Notes: generated from the letters alone by a model not told the origin. A stretch of DNA of 64,000 nucleotides from JBFHIZ01 sp041596215 (GCA_041596215.1 JBFHIZ010000004.1:49058-113057), one strand, 5' to 3'; shown: positions 41,887 through 51,189, counted from the first letter of the stretch. Made by a program: numbers and translations.

Positions 41887-43164
41887 ATGAATATTTTAGT
41901 TGTTGGTGGCGGTGGTAGAGAACATGCCATAATAGAACGTGTTGTGAAGAGCCCAAAAACTACAAAAGTATATTGTGCTCCTGGAAATGCAGGTATTGCA
42001 CTTCTTGCAGAATGTGTTGCCATACAGGCAATGGAATTTGATAAAATATGTTCTTTTTCAAAAGAAAAAGAAATTGATTTAGTCATAGTGGGCATGGATG
42101 ACCCATTGGTTGGGGGATTAGTAGATATTTTAGAAAAAGAGGGAATAAAAACTTTTGGCCCTAAAAAAAATGCAGCAATTTTAGAAGGAAGTAAAGCTTT
42201 TTCAAAAGAGTTAATGAAAAAGTATAAGATTCCTACTGCAGATTATGTTACTTATACGGACGCAGAAGATGCACTTGCATATTTAGAAAATGCAAAATAC
42301 CCAATCGTACTAAAAGCAGATGGAGTTGCCTTAGGAAAAGGCGTTTTGATTTGCAATACCAAAGAGGAAGCCAAAGAAGGCGTGAAAGCAATTATGCTGG
42401 ATAAACAATTTGGAGACGCAGGAAACACATTAGTTATTGAAGAATTTATGACAGGAAGGGAAGTTTCTGTATTATCGTTTTGCGACGGAAAAACTGTGAA
42501 AACGATGACTTCTGCTCAAGACCATAAAAGAGCCTATGATGGAGATCAAGGTCCAAATACAGGAGGGATGGGAACCTTTTCACCAAGTCCATTTTATACA
42601 GAAGAAGTGGACATGTTTTGTAAAAAAAATATATATCAAAAAACCGTAAATGCAATGGCTAGCGAGGGACGTGAATTTAAAGGAATTATTTTCTTTGGAT
42701 TGATGCTAACCGAAGATGGACCAAAAGTATTAGAATATAATGCTCGTTTTGGAGATCCAGAAGCACAAGTGGTATTGCCAAGAATGAAAAATGATATTGT
42801 TTCTATATTTATGGCATGTATTGATGGAACGTTAGAAAAGGAATCGTTACAATTTGAAGACGATGCTGCTGTATGTGTAGTTTTGGCATCGGAGGGATAT
42901 CCGATATCCTATGAGAAAGGAAAGAAAATTTCAGGTCTTGAGAAATTTGAAAATAAAAAAGATTATTTTGCTTTTCATGCAGGAACAAAAAAAGTAAATG
43001 GAGATATTGTAACAAATGGAGGTAGAGTTCTAGGTATTACAGCTATTGGAAAAACGTTAGAGGAAGCTAGAGAAAAAGCATATCAAGCAACTGAGTGGAT
43101 TAATTATGAAAATAAATACAAAAGAAATGATATTGGAAAAGCGATAGGCGAAGTATCTGGTTAA
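41887..43164 (+). CDS. purD: Phosphoribosylamine-glycine ligase
   Basis: 425-residue ATP-grasp enzyme that joins phosphoribosylamine and glycine to GAR. NILVVGGGGREHAI at the start, then GPKKNAAILEGSKAFSKELM, VLKADGVALGKGV, the signature DHKRAYDGDQGPNTGGMGTF split around residue 210, and NARFGDPEAQVVLP. GAGAGGG precedes the ATG. Together with purE, purM and purN, and with purL at 54.8 kb, most of the upper purine pathway is in this window; purF, purC, purB and purH are not. Confidence 0.96.
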   Translation: MNILVVGGGGREHAIIERVVKSPKTTKVYCAPGNAGIALLAECVAIQAMEFDKICSFSKEKEIDLVIVGMDDPLVGGLVDILEKEGIKTFGPKKNAAILEGSKAFSKELMKKYKIPTADYVTYTDAEDALAYLENAKYPIVLKADGVALGKGVLICNTKEEAKEGVKAIMLDKQFGDAGNTLVIEEFMTGREVSVLSFCDGKTVKTMTSAQDHKRAYDGDQGPNTGGMGTFSPSPFYTEEVDMFCKKNIYQKTVNAMASEGREFKGIIFFGLMLTEDGPKVLEYNARFGDPEAQVVLPRMKNDIVSIFMACIDGTLEKESLQFEDDAAVCVVLASEGYPISYEKGKKISGLEKFENKKDYFAFHAGTKKVNGDIVTNGGRVLGITAIGKTLEEAREKAYQATEWINYENKYKRNDIGKAIGEVSG

Positions 43165-43184
43165 TATAAAATAGGAAGGAGCAT

Positions 43185-43634
43185 ATGTCTATGGATTTAG
43201 AAAAAGATGGATTAAATAAACCCATGATATGTAAAGAATGTGGAGGACATATGAAATTTCAAGGGTTAGGAGAATATCGTTGTGAGGAGTGTGGCACATT
43301 AGCATATGACGATTATGGAAAGGTAAGAAATTATTTAGAAGAGCATCGAGGAGCAACGGCATATGAGATTTCTCAAGAAATTGGAATCCCGCAAAGAAAT
43401 ATTCGAAAACTGATTCGAGAAGAACGAATAGAAGTAAGTGAAAATTCAAGAGTATTTGTAAAATGTAAAATGTGTGGACAAGATATTCGACTAGGTGATT
43501 TATGTGATAGTTGTAAGAAGAAAAAAACGGATCTTGAAATAAAGAGTAAAAATACAAAAAGAAGTGCAACCATGAGTGGATATGGTAAAACAAAGGGCGA
43601 AGTAGGAAGCAAGAGATTTCGCAGAGAACGATAA
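43185..43634 (+). CDS. Zinc-ribbon protein with helix-turn-helix, YvyF/TIGR03826-like
   Basis: 149-residue soluble protein. An N-terminal zinc ribbon (CKECGGHMKF, then CEECGTLAY) is followed by a small helical region VRNYLEEHRGATAYEISQEI...RNIRKLIREERIE that resembles the DNA-binding helix pair of the Bacillus flagellar-operon protein YvyF. A second Cys-rich unit follows (CKMCGQDI, CDSCKKKK), and the tail is Lys/Arg-rich and probably disordered. No flagellar genes are nearby, so a flagellar role is not supported; it may act as a small regulator. AAGGAG precedes the ATG, 20 bases after purD. Function is unknown. Confidence 0.7.
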   Translation: MSMDLEKDGLNKPMICKECGGHMKFQGLGEYRCEECGTLAYDDYGKVRNYLEEHRGATAYEISQEIGIPQRNIRKLIREERIEVSENSRVFVKCKMCGQDIRLGDLCDSCKKKKTDLEIKSKNTKRSATMSGYGKTKGEVGSKRFRRER

Positions 43635-43648
43635 TTAGGGGAGAAAAC

Positions 43649-45022
43649 ATGTCAAATACAAAAATAGTAATGAATAAAATAATGCAAATTATTCTTTTTG
43701 TTGGAATTTCTATTATTTTATCAAGTAGTATGATAATGAATGTACATGCACAAACAACAGGTGTTGTATCTGCTTCCAGTGCATATATTCGAGAAGAGGC
43801 AAGTACTTCTTCAGGAATTTTAGCAAGTGTTGTAAAAAATGATGAAGTATCAATTGCAGGGGAAGTAACAGATGCAAGTGGTGTGCTTTGGTATCAAATA
43901 CATGTTGATGCAAATACCAAAGGATATATTGCAGCAAGTTTGGTAACAAAAGATGGTGATACTGCACCGGTTACTAGTACATCTCCAAGTGAAAATACGA
44001 CAACTACAAACACTACTATCACATCTCCAATTGCAACAGAAGACGAATGGAAATCTGCAACGATTACAAATGAAAGTGTAAGAGTAAGAGAAGATGCTTC
44101 GACAAGTTCAGCAGTAATTGCTACGGTCACAAAAGGTGTTGTTGTAACGGTCACGGGTTCAAAAACGGGAACGGATTCGATGGAGTGGTATCAGGTTTCA
44201 TTTTCTGTGGATAGTGTTGATTACTTAGGATTTATTCGATCGGATTTATTAACATTCGATACAATTTCCACAACCGATATGACACAAATAGAAGGAACAC
44301 TTGATCCGAACAATTCTGAGGAGGAAGAAATAGAAGAAACAACACCAGAGCCAACAGAAACACCAGTTGTGGAAAACGAAAATGAAATTACTTATACGGC
44401 GATAAATACAGAGGAAATGGTATCTGTTCCAAGTGGGTACATTGAAGTGAGTATATCAACGGAAGATGGTGAAGTTAAGGGGTGGAAAAATGGAGATTTC
44501 TATATCCTTTATGCAACAACAAGTACGGGAGAAGAAGGCTGGTATCGTTTTGATAATATCACAAAAGTTTATCAAAGATATTTGGAAAGCGAAAGCATGA
44601 GTTTATCAGAAAACAGTGATTTTGCATCAAGTAAGATATTGATTTATATTCTTTCAGGTGCAGTTGCATTATTATTTATAATTACTATCTTTTTGATTTT
44701 ACGTCTTTCTGATATGAAAGCAGATATTGAATATGCAGATGAAGAAGAATATGAAGAACGGTATCGCGAAACGTATGAAGAAGATAGCGATATTTATGAA
44801 GAGCCACGAGAAATTCGAAGAAATCAGAAAGCAGATATTCGCTTAGCAAAAGAGTTAGATGAAGTATTGGAAATGCAAAGTCAAAGAGAGCCAAATGCGA
44901 CAATTCAGAGAGATTTATTTGCTCAGAATAAACCGTTATATGAAGATCCAGAAGAATACTTAAAACCCGATGAGGATGATGATTGGGATGATGAATTTGA
45001 TTATATTGACTTAGACAAATAA
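43649..45022 (+). CDS. Membrane protein with two bacterial SH3 domains and acidic cytoplasmic tail
   Basis: 457 residues. N-terminal signal or anchor helix (about residues 10-34, ending NVHAQ), then two SH3b repeats (about 36-95 with AYIREEASTSSG, and about 135-195 with VRVREDASTSSA) that usually bind cell-wall glycans or peptides. A Thr/Glu-rich linker follows (TTPEPTETPVVENE), then a small domain around residues 245-310, a second membrane helix (about 326-350), and an intracellular tail of about 105 residues very rich in Glu and Asp (EEYEERYRETYEEDSD, DEDDDWDDEFDYIDLDK). This could connect wall sensing with a cytoplasmic partner, but no partner is identified. GGGGAG precedes the ATG. Confidence 0.75.
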   Translation: MSNTKIVMNKIMQIILFVGISIILSSSMIMNVHAQTTGVVSASSAYIREEASTSSGILASVVKNDEVSIAGEVTDASGVLWYQIHVDANTKGYIAASLVTKDGDTAPVTSTSPSENTTTTNTTITSPIATEDEWKSATITNESVRVREDASTSSAVIATVTKGVVVTVTGSKTGTDSMEWYQVSFSVDSVDYLGFIRSDLLTFDTISTTDMTQIEGTLDPNNSEEEEIEETTPEPTETPVVENENEITYTAINTEEMVSVPSGYIEVSISTEDGEVKGWKNGDFYILYATTSTGEEGWYRFDNITKVYQRYLESESMSLSENSDFASSKILIYILSGAVALLFIITIFLILRLSDMKADIEYADEEEYEERYRETYEEDSDIYEEPREIRRNQKADIRLAKELDEVLEMQSQREPNATIQRDLFAQNKPLYEDPEEYLKPDEDDDWDDEFDYIDLDK

Positions 45023-45027
45023 GTAGA

Positions 45028-45064
45028 GCGGATTATTATGCAAATTGTATAATGGTCCGTTTTT
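45028..45064 (+). terminator. Hairpin terminator between the SH3-domain gene and clpC
   Basis: GCGGATTATTAT pairs with ATAATGGTCCGT (12 pairs, three of them G-T), followed by T4. It ends 27 bases before the clpC ATG, leaving little room for a promoter. Confidence 0.65.
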
Positions 45065-45091
45065 ACAAATGAAAAAAAATGGAGGAGACAT

Positions 45092-47527
45092 ATGGCAAAC
45101 GTATTTACAAAAAAAGCGCAAGAAGCATTAAGATTAGCAGAAGAATCTGCAAAGAATATGGGTCAAAATGACATTGGTACGGGAAATTTGTTGTTAGGAT
45201 TGGTAAAAGAGGATTCAGGAACAGCTGCATATATTTTAAAAAAACATGGAATACAAGTTGAAAAGGTTGAGAAAGTATTACAAGGGTATCGATTTGAAGA
45301 TGCAGTGAAAAGTAGAAAAAAGAAATTATCATATTCTATAAAAGCAAACGTAATATTAGAAGATAGTCATAACATAGCGCGTGATTTTAAAGGAGAAGGA
45401 ACCGGAACCGAACATATTTTGATTGCATTATTAAAGGGAGGAGAATCGACAGCTATAAATATCCTGTTGTCGGAACATATATCCTTACAAAAACTATTTG
45501 CAAGCTTGATACAAGCATTAGGGGAAGATGGGAAAAATTATAAAGAAAAATTTGCCAATAATGAGCGTGCGAAAGCCAGTGGAAGTGTTACGGTTGAAAA
45601 ATTTAGTAGAGACCTTACGAAACTTGCTGAAGAAGGTAAAATTGACCCAATTATTGGAAGAGATGATGAAATCTTACGTTTAATACAAATTTTAAGTAGA
45701 AGAAATAAAAACAATCCTTGCTTAATAGGAGAACCAGGTGTTGGTAAAACAGCAATTGTGGAAGGGTTAGCATTAAGAATTGCAAATGGAAATGTACCAG
45801 ATACAGTAAAAGGGAAAAGAGTTTTAATTTTGGATTTAGCAAGTATGGTCGCTGGAACAAAATATAGAGGGGAATTTGAAGAACGGATTAAAAAAGTAGT
45901 AAATGAAGTAATTAATATGGGAAATATTATTATCTTTATTGATGAATTACATTCAATTGTAGGGGCAGGTGATTCAGAAGGTTCCATGGATGCTTCTAAT
46001 ATTTTAAAACCATCGCTTGCAAGAGGAGAACTTCAGATTATTGGAGCTACAACACGAGAAGAATATCGAAAATATATTGAAAAAGATGCGGCGCTAGAAA
46101 GAAGGTTTCAACCAATCTCTGTAGAAGAACCTACAGAAGAAGAAGCTTTGATTATTTTAAAGGGCATTGTTCATATGTATGAAAAATTCCATGGAGTAGA
46201 GATAACAGAGGAAGCAATCCAGGCAGCAGTTTCCATGTCCGCTAGATATATTAATGACCGAAATCTACCAGATAAGGCAATCGATTTATTAGATGAAGCA
46301 TCCTCTGCTGTGCGCATGAAAAATTTAGGGGTTGGAAAGAAAATTGAAGAGTTTAATAAAAAAATAAAACAATTAGAAAAGAACATGCAAGAAGCGTTAA
46401 AAACTACTGATTTTAAGCTCGCAGCGGCATTGGAAAAAGAAATTGATCTTCTAAAAGCAAAAAGAGAAAGAAACAAAGAAGCAAAAGGCTATCAGAAGAT
46501 AGTGATAGTGGATGAAGAGGATATTGCAAGCGTAGTCTCACAATGGACAAAAATTCCGGTAAATAAACTAACTGAAAAGGAAAGTTTAAAACTTTTACAA
46601 TTAGAAAAAACTCTTCATCGAAAAATAGTTGGACAAAAAGAAGCGGTGGAAGCAATTGCTAAAGCTATAAGGCGTGGAAGGGTAGGATTAAAAGATCCGA
46701 ATAGACCTACAGGTTCCTTCTTGTTTTTAGGACCCACAGGTGTTGGAAAAACAGAGTTAAGTAAAGTGCTGGCGGAAGTGTTATTTGGAAAAAAGGAAGC
46801 GATGATTCGCTTAGACATGTCAGAATTTATGGAACCACATTCGGTTTCGAAAATAATAGGATCACCACCAGGTTACGTTGGATTTGATGATGGTGGACAG
46901 TTATGTGAAAAAATTCGAATGAATCCATATTGTGTTGTTTTATTTGATGAGGTGGAAAAAGCACATCCAGATGTTTTTAATATTCTTTTACAGGTTTTAG
47001 ATGATGGACATATTACAGACTCAAAAGGAAGAAAAATTAGTTTTAAAAATACTATAATAATTATGACATCGAATATGGGAGCAAAACAAATTGTAGAACC
47101 TAAAAATCTTGGATTTACAACAAGTACGAGTGAAAAAGAAGATTATGAAAAAATGAAAAATCAAGTGATGGAAGAAGTAAAACGAAATTTACGTCCAGAA
47201 TTTATTAACCGTATTGATGAGATTATGGTATTTCATTCATTAACAAAAGAAGACATGAAAAACATTATCACAATTTTGGCAAAAGATTTATCAACACGTT
47301 GTAAAGAACAAATGAATATTCAGCTTACTATTTCAATAACAATGAAGAAGTTTTTAGTCGAAAAATATTTTGACAAAAAAATGGGAGCAAGACCATTAAA
47401 AAGAGCAATTCAAACGCAAATTGAAGATTTATTAGCGGAAGAAATGCTAGAAGGAAATATAAAAGAGGGTGATATTGTAGAAGTTACAAGGAAGAAAGAA
47501 CAGACATTATTTAAGAAAAAAGAATAA
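45092..47527 (+). CDS. clpC: ATP-dependent Clp protease ATP-binding subunit ClpC
   Basis: 811-residue AAA+ unfoldase that feeds substrates to ClpP. Two Clp N-terminal repeats (about 1-145), first AAA module with Walker A GEPGVGKTAIVEG (about residue 212) and IIIFIDELHSIVGAG, the UVR-containing middle domain (KTTDFKLAAALEKEIDLLKAKRE, about 430), second AAA module with GPTGVGKTELSK (about 548), and the C-terminal D2-small domain. GGAGGA precedes the ATG. Unlike many Firmicutes there is no ctsR-mcsA-mcsB cluster in front and no CtsR-type site is obvious, so it stands alone after the SH3-domain gene. Confidence 0.96.
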   Translation: MANVFTKKAQEALRLAEESAKNMGQNDIGTGNLLLGLVKEDSGTAAYILKKHGIQVEKVEKVLQGYRFEDAVKSRKKKLSYSIKANVILEDSHNIARDFKGEGTGTEHILIALLKGGESTAINILLSEHISLQKLFASLIQALGEDGKNYKEKFANNERAKASGSVTVEKFSRDLTKLAEEGKIDPIIGRDDEILRLIQILSRRNKNNPCLIGEPGVGKTAIVEGLALRIANGNVPDTVKGKRVLILDLASMVAGTKYRGEFEERIKKVVNEVINMGNIIIFIDELHSIVGAGDSEGSMDASNILKPSLARGELQIIGATTREEYRKYIEKDAALERRFQPISVEEPTEEEALIILKGIVHMYEKFHGVEITEEAIQAAVSMSARYINDRNLPDKAIDLLDEASSAVRMKNLGVGKKIEEFNKKIKQLEKNMQEALKTTDFKLAAALEKEIDLLKAKRERNKEAKGYQKIVIVDEEDIASVVSQWTKIPVNKLTEKESLKLLQLEKTLHRKIVGQKEAVEAIAKAIRRGRVGLKDPNRPTGSFLFLGPTGVGKTELSKVLAEVLFGKKEAMIRLDMSEFMEPHSVSKIIGSPPGYVGFDDGGQLCEKIRMNPYCVVLFDEVEKAHPDVFNILLQVLDDGHITDSKGRKISFKNTIIIMTSNMGAKQIVEPKNLGFTTSTSEKEDYEKMKNQVMEEVKRNLRPEFINRIDEIMVFHSLTKEDMKNIITILAKDLSTRCKEQMNIQLTISITMKKFLVEKYFDKKMGARPLKRAIQTQIEDLLAEEMLEGNIKEGDIVEVTRKKEQTLFKKKE

Positions 47528-47647
47528 ACAATTCTTAAAAAAATATACTAGTATAAAATAAAAAGATAGGTTACATATGTTCTTGTTATCAAGAGCAAAT
47601 TGTGTAATAATCAAGTTATAACAATTGAAAAATGGGAGGAAAGAAAA

Positions 47648-48055
47648 ATGGCATCAAGCGATTTAATTCGTAAAGAAAAAAAGGGAGGAATTTCTTTTGG
47701 TAATTACAATCTTTCAGAGAAAACAAAAGTAGAGGATTTTCCAATCGATGGAGATCTTTATAAAGTAAAAACATATTCAAAAATCACAAAACTTGAAAAA
47801 AATGGATTATTTTTATATGAATCTGTTCCAGGAACGAATGTGCTAAATTTTATAGAATTACCAGAAGGGGTAGAGTTTTCGGTTTCTGGTGAAGAAGAAA
47901 TACAGATTACTGTAGGATTAATGGAAGAAACATTATATGAAGTGTTTGTGAATGAAACAGATGCAGGAAATATGAGTACAAATTTAGGTGGAAAGTTAAG
48001 TTTAAGTGTTGATCTTACAAATGGAAAGACCGCACATGTTAAAATTAAGAAATAG
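47648..48055 (+). CDS. Small conserved protein of the 'endosialidase' family of Lachnospiraceae
   Basis: 135-residue soluble protein. Typical segments are ISFGNYNLSEKTKVEDF, GDLYKVKTYSKITKLEKNG, YESVPGTNVLNF and a C-terminal TNLGGKLSLSVDL. Nearly the same short proteins are often labelled 'endosialidase' in Lachnospiraceae genomes. No catalytic sialidase features (Asp boxes, arginine triad) can be seen, and at this length an enzyme of that type is unlikely. The predicted structure is mainly beta strands. GGGAGG precedes the ATG at 47648; a longer in-frame start has no site. It ends eight bases before radA. Function unknown. Confidence 0.7.
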   Translation: MASSDLIRKEKKGGISFGNYNLSEKTKVEDFPIDGDLYKVKTYSKITKLEKNGLFLYESVPGTNVLNFIELPEGVEFSVSGEEEIQITVGLMEETLYEVFVNETDAGNMSTNLGGKLSLSVDLTNGKTAHVKIKK

Positions 48056-48063
48056 AGGGTAAG

Positions 48064-49437
48064 ATGGCAAAAAGTAAAGGGAATGGGTTTTTTTGTCAAA
48101 ACTGTGGATATGAATCATCGAAATGGATGGGACAATGCCCTGCTTGTAAAGAGTGGAATACGTTTGTGGACGCACCTTTAAAAAGCATGGGATCTGGAAG
48201 TAAGATAAAAAATTCGGCTCGAATCCAGGAGCGAAGCAAACCAAAGTCTATTGAAGAGATTTCTATGACAAAGGAAGAACGTATAGAAACAAAAATAAAA
48301 GAATTAGATAGAGTGCTTGGTGGAGGTTTTGTTCCAGGATCCTTACTGCTAATTGGTGGAGACCCTGGAATAGGAAAATCCACATTGCTTTTACAAGTGT
48401 GCAAGGGTTTGGCAGACCAAGGAAAGACAATTCTATATATTTCAGGAGAAGAATCACTAAAACAGATTAAACTTCGTGCTGAAAGAATTGGTTCGTTTAC
48501 GAATGATGTACACTTACTTTGTGAAACAAATATAGAAGTGATAGAAGATACCATTCGTGAATATAAACCGAAAATGGTAGTGATTGATTCGATACAAACA
48601 ATTTTTTCGGAGGAAATTCCAGCAGCTCCAGGGAGCGTGTCTCAAGTACGTCATGTAACAGCGCAGTTGCTTCAAATTAGCAAAGGATTAGAAATAACAA
48701 TATTCATTATTGGGCATGTGACAAAAGATGGTACGGTGGCTGGCCCCAAAGTTCTTGAGCATATGGTAGATACGGTTCTATATTTTGAAGGTGACCGACA
48801 CGCTTCGTATCGTATTTTACGAGGTGTTAAGAATCGATTTGGATCCACAAATGAAATCGGTGTATTTGAAATGCAAAGTAAAGGGTTAATAGAAGTTGAA
48901 AATGCATCCGAGTTTCTATTGAGTGGAAAACCTGAAAATGCAAGTGGAAGTATTGTCACCTGTTCAATTGAAGGGACAAGGCCTATTTTACTTGAAATTC
49001 AGGCTTTAGTATGTAATAGTAATTTTGGAATTCCAAGAAGGCAAGCAACGGGTGCAGATTTTAATCGGGTTAATTTATTAATGGCAGTATTAGAAAAAAG
49101 AGTGGGACTTTCTTTGTCTTCCTCAGATGCTTATGTAAATATTGCAGGAGGAATAAAAATTTCGGAACCCGCACTAGATTTAGGAATGGCATTAGCTATT
49201 GTATCTAGTTTTAAGAATAAAAAAGTACCGGAACAGGTTCTTGTGTTTGGTGAAGTTGGGTTAAGCGGAGAAGTACGAGCAGTGAATATGCCAGAACAGC
49301 GTGTTAAAGAGGCAATCAAATTGGGATTTACAATTTGTGTCCTTCCAAAAGCATGTGAGAGAGCGGTTAAACATTGTAAAGGAATGGAATTTCGTTTTGT
49401 GAATTCAGTTGCGGAAGCAGTTTCTTTTTTATTTTAA
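48064..49437 (+). CDS. radA: DNA repair protein RadA (Sms)
   Basis: 457-residue RecA-like protein that drives branch migration in recombination repair. N-terminal zinc finger FCQNCGYESSKWMGQCPACKEWNTF is read as C-x2-C...C-x2-C in residues 10-31; Walker A GGDPGIGKSTLL follows at about residue 96; the RadA-specific motif KNRFGSTNEIG is at about 257; the C-terminal part is the Lon-protease-like domain with VNIAGGIKISEPALDLG. AGAGGG lies close to the ATG. It is transcribed towards tRNA-Trp, which has its own promoter. Confidence 0.96.
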   Translation: MAKSKGNGFFCQNCGYESSKWMGQCPACKEWNTFVDAPLKSMGSGSKIKNSARIQERSKPKSIEEISMTKEERIETKIKELDRVLGGGFVPGSLLLIGGDPGIGKSTLLLQVCKGLADQGKTILYISGEESLKQIKLRAERIGSFTNDVHLLCETNIEVIEDTIREYKPKMVVIDSIQTIFSEEIPAAPGSVSQVRHVTAQLLQISKGLEITIFIIGHVTKDGTVAGPKVLEHMVDTVLYFEGDRHASYRILRGVKNRFGSTNEIGVFEMQSKGLIEVENASEFLLSGKPENASGSIVTCSIEGTRPILLEIQALVCNSNFGIPRRQATGADFNRVNLLMAVLEKRVGLSLSSSDAYVNIAGGIKISEPALDLGMALAIVSSFKNKKVPEQVLVFGEVGLSGEVRAVNMPEQRVKEAIKLGFTICVLPKACERAVKHCKGMEFRFVNSVAEAVSFLF

Positions 49438-49444
49438 TTTATAC

Positions 49445-49474
49445 TTGCAATCTTAACAATGGGTGTGATATAAT
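49445..49474 (+). promoter_or_regulatory. Promoter of tRNA-Trp
   Basis: TTGCAA (49445-49450) and a perfect TATAAT (49469-49474) are separated by 18 bp, 30 bases before the tRNA. Confidence 0.65.
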
Positions 49475-49503
49475 GTTTTTCGGCAGATAAAATGCCAAAG
49501 CAC

Positions 49504-49574
49504 AGGGGATTGGTCAAGTGGTATGACAGAAGTCTCCAAAACTTTTAGTGGGAGTTCGATTCTCTCATCCCCTG
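49504..49574 (+). tRNA. trnW: tRNA-Trp (CCA)
   Basis: 71-nt cloverleaf. Acceptor AGGGGAT pairs with ATCCCCT (seven pairs) and the discriminator is G, as usual for bacterial tRNA-Trp. D stem GTCA/TGAC with a short loop holding GG; anticodon stem GAAGT/ACTTT with loop CTCCAAA giving anticodon CCA; T stem GGGAG/CTCTC with loop TTCGATT. The 3' CCA is not encoded (next bases are CTT). Confidence 0.95.
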
Positions 49575-49579
49575 CTTTT

Positions 49580-49608
49580 ACCCTAGGTAACTTACTTAGG
49601 GTTTTTTT
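49580..49608 (+). terminator. Terminator of tRNA-Trp
   Basis: CCCTAGGTAA pairs with TTACTTAGGG around a single C plus flexible end pairs, followed by T7. Confidence 0.85.
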
Positions 49609-49667
49609 ATTTTTGGTTATATAAAATTTTGTAAACTAAGAATTCATTTTCACAGAGGGGGGCAATT

Positions 49668-50342
49668 ATGGAATATTTGAAAGAATTAAATTCTTATTCA
49701 GTGCTTATACGGTTGGTTATTGCAATTATTTGTGGAGGAGTTGTTGGACTAGAACGAGGGCAAAAAAATAGACCTGCTGGATTTCGAACATATATGTTGG
49801 TAAGTATGGGTTCTGCATTGGTTATGATTGTTAGCCAATATATTGCTGTTATGTATGGAAATACAGATATAACTAGGATGGGTGCACAAGTTATCAGTGG
49901 AATTGGTTTTCTTGGAGCAGGAACAATTATTGTTACAAGTAAAATGAAAGTGAAAGGATTGACTACCGCTGCTGGTTTATGGGCAGTAGCATGTATGGGA
50001 ATTGCAATAGGAATTGGATTTTATTCGGCAGCAATTATTTCATGTATTTTGATTTTCATTTTGCTATCAGTATTTCGAGTGGTTGAAACAAAAATGGGAC
50101 AAAAATCAAAGCAAATGAATGTATATTTGGAACTATCTAATGTAAATTGCTTAGGCGATATCTTGAGAGAAATTAAAGCAAATAATTCAAAGGTGTTAAA
50201 TATTGAAATTACAAGAGAAGCAGAGGAAATTGGTAAAGTAATTATTCTGTTGGAAATTTTAAATCAAAAGAATAAATACCATAATGAAATGATAGAATTA
50301 ATTGGCACGAGAGAAGGTGTACTTCATCTCGAAGAATATTAA
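49668..50342 (+). CDS. MgtC/SapB family membrane protein
   Basis: 224 residues. The hydrophobic N-terminal half has the family signature GGVVGLERGQKNRPAGFRT (in two parts around residue 22-40), then GAQVISGIGFLGAGTI and TTAAGLWAVACMGIAIG; the C-terminal 80 residues are soluble. MgtC-family proteins are tied to Mg2+ limitation and ATP/phosphate homeostasis; a direct Mg2+ transport role is not established. GAGGGGGG precedes the ATG. Its end overlaps the longest possible mrp frame, but the real mrp start lies 16 bases after the stop. Confidence 0.9.
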   Translation: MEYLKELNSYSVLIRLVIAIICGGVVGLERGQKNRPAGFRTYMLVSMGSALVMIVSQYIAVMYGNTDITRMGAQVISGIGFLGAGTIIVTSKMKVKGLTTAAGLWAVACMGIAIGIGFYSAAIISCILIFILLSVFRVVETKMGQKSKQMNVYLELSNVNCLGDILREIKANNSKVLNIEITREAEEIGKVIILLEILNQKNKYHNEMIELIGTREGVLHLEEY

Positions 50343-50358
50343 AATAGGAGGAAATAAA

Positions 50359-51189
50359 ATGAGTGAAGAATGTAATAACAGCTGTTCAACATGTGGTGAA
50401 AATAATTGTTCGGAAAGAACAACACCAGAAAGTATGTTGGAAAAGCTAAATGCACAAAGTAAGGTAAAAAAAGTAATTGGAGTTGTTAGTGGAAAAGGCG
50501 GAGTAGGTAAATCTTTAGTAACCTCTATGCTTGCAGTAGCTATGCAAAAAGCAGGGTATCAAGCTGCCGTTTTAGATGCAGATATAACGGGACCATCTAT
50601 ACCAAAAGCATTTGGTTTAAAAGAAAAAGCACGTGCTCTTGAGGAAGCAATCCTACCTGTGAAATCAAAAACAGGAATTGAGGTTATGTCTATTAATTTA
50701 ATGGTTGAAAATGAAACAGACCCTGTTATTTGGAGAGGACCAATGATTGCGGGTGTAGTAAAACAATTTTGGACAGATGTCATTTGGGAAAATGTGGATT
50801 ATATGTTTGTGGATATGCCACCAGGAACTGGTGATGTTCCTCTTACTGTATTTCAATCGTTACCAATCGATGGGATTATAGTAGTAACTTCTCCCCAGGA
50901 TCTTGTTTCTATGATTGTAGCTAAAGCAGTAAAAATGGCACAAAAAATGAATGTTCCAGTATTAGGAATTGTTGAAAATATGAGTTATTTGTTGTGTCCA
51001 GATTGTGGGACAAAAATAGAAGTGTTTGGAAAGAGTAAAATAAACGAGGTAGCTAAAGATTTTGGAATTGATGTGATTGACCGCTTACCCATTGATCCTA
51101 AAATTGCAGAAAAATGTGATGCAGGTCTTGTAGAAGAAACAGAAGTGGAAATTCTTAAAAATAGTTTTGAAAAAATCAAAGCTTTATAA
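50359..51189 (+). CDS. mrp: Mrp/NBP35-type iron-sulfur cluster carrier ATPase
   Basis: 276-residue P-loop protein (ApbC/Mrp) that carries [4Fe-4S] clusters to apo-proteins, useful given the many iron-sulfur enzymes nearby. It has a Cys-rich N-terminus (CNNSCSTCGENNC), the deviant Walker A GKGGVGKS (about residue 41), DADITGPSIPKAFG, DMPPGTGD and a C-terminal CPDCG pair. The ATG at 50359 follows AGGAGG. Confidence 0.94.
   Translation: MSEECNNSCSTCGENNCSERTTPESMLEKLNAQSKVKKVIGVVSGKGGVGKSLVTSMLAVAMQKAGYQAAVLDADITGPSIPKAFGLKEKARALEEAILPVKSKTGIEVMSINLMVENETDPVIWRGPMIAGVVKQFWTDVIWENVDYMFVDMPPGTGDVPLTVFQSLPIDGIIVVTSPQDLVSMIVAKAVKMAQKMNVPVLGIVENMSYLLCPDCGTKIEVFGKSKINEVAKDFGIDVIDRLPIDPKIAEKCDAGLVEETEVEILKNSFEKIKAL

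Noticed and set aside
45092..47527. ctsR-mcsA-mcsB-clpC stress operon
   Set aside because: The genes upstream of clpC are an SH3-domain protein and a zinc-ribbon protein without McsA/McsB or CtsR features.
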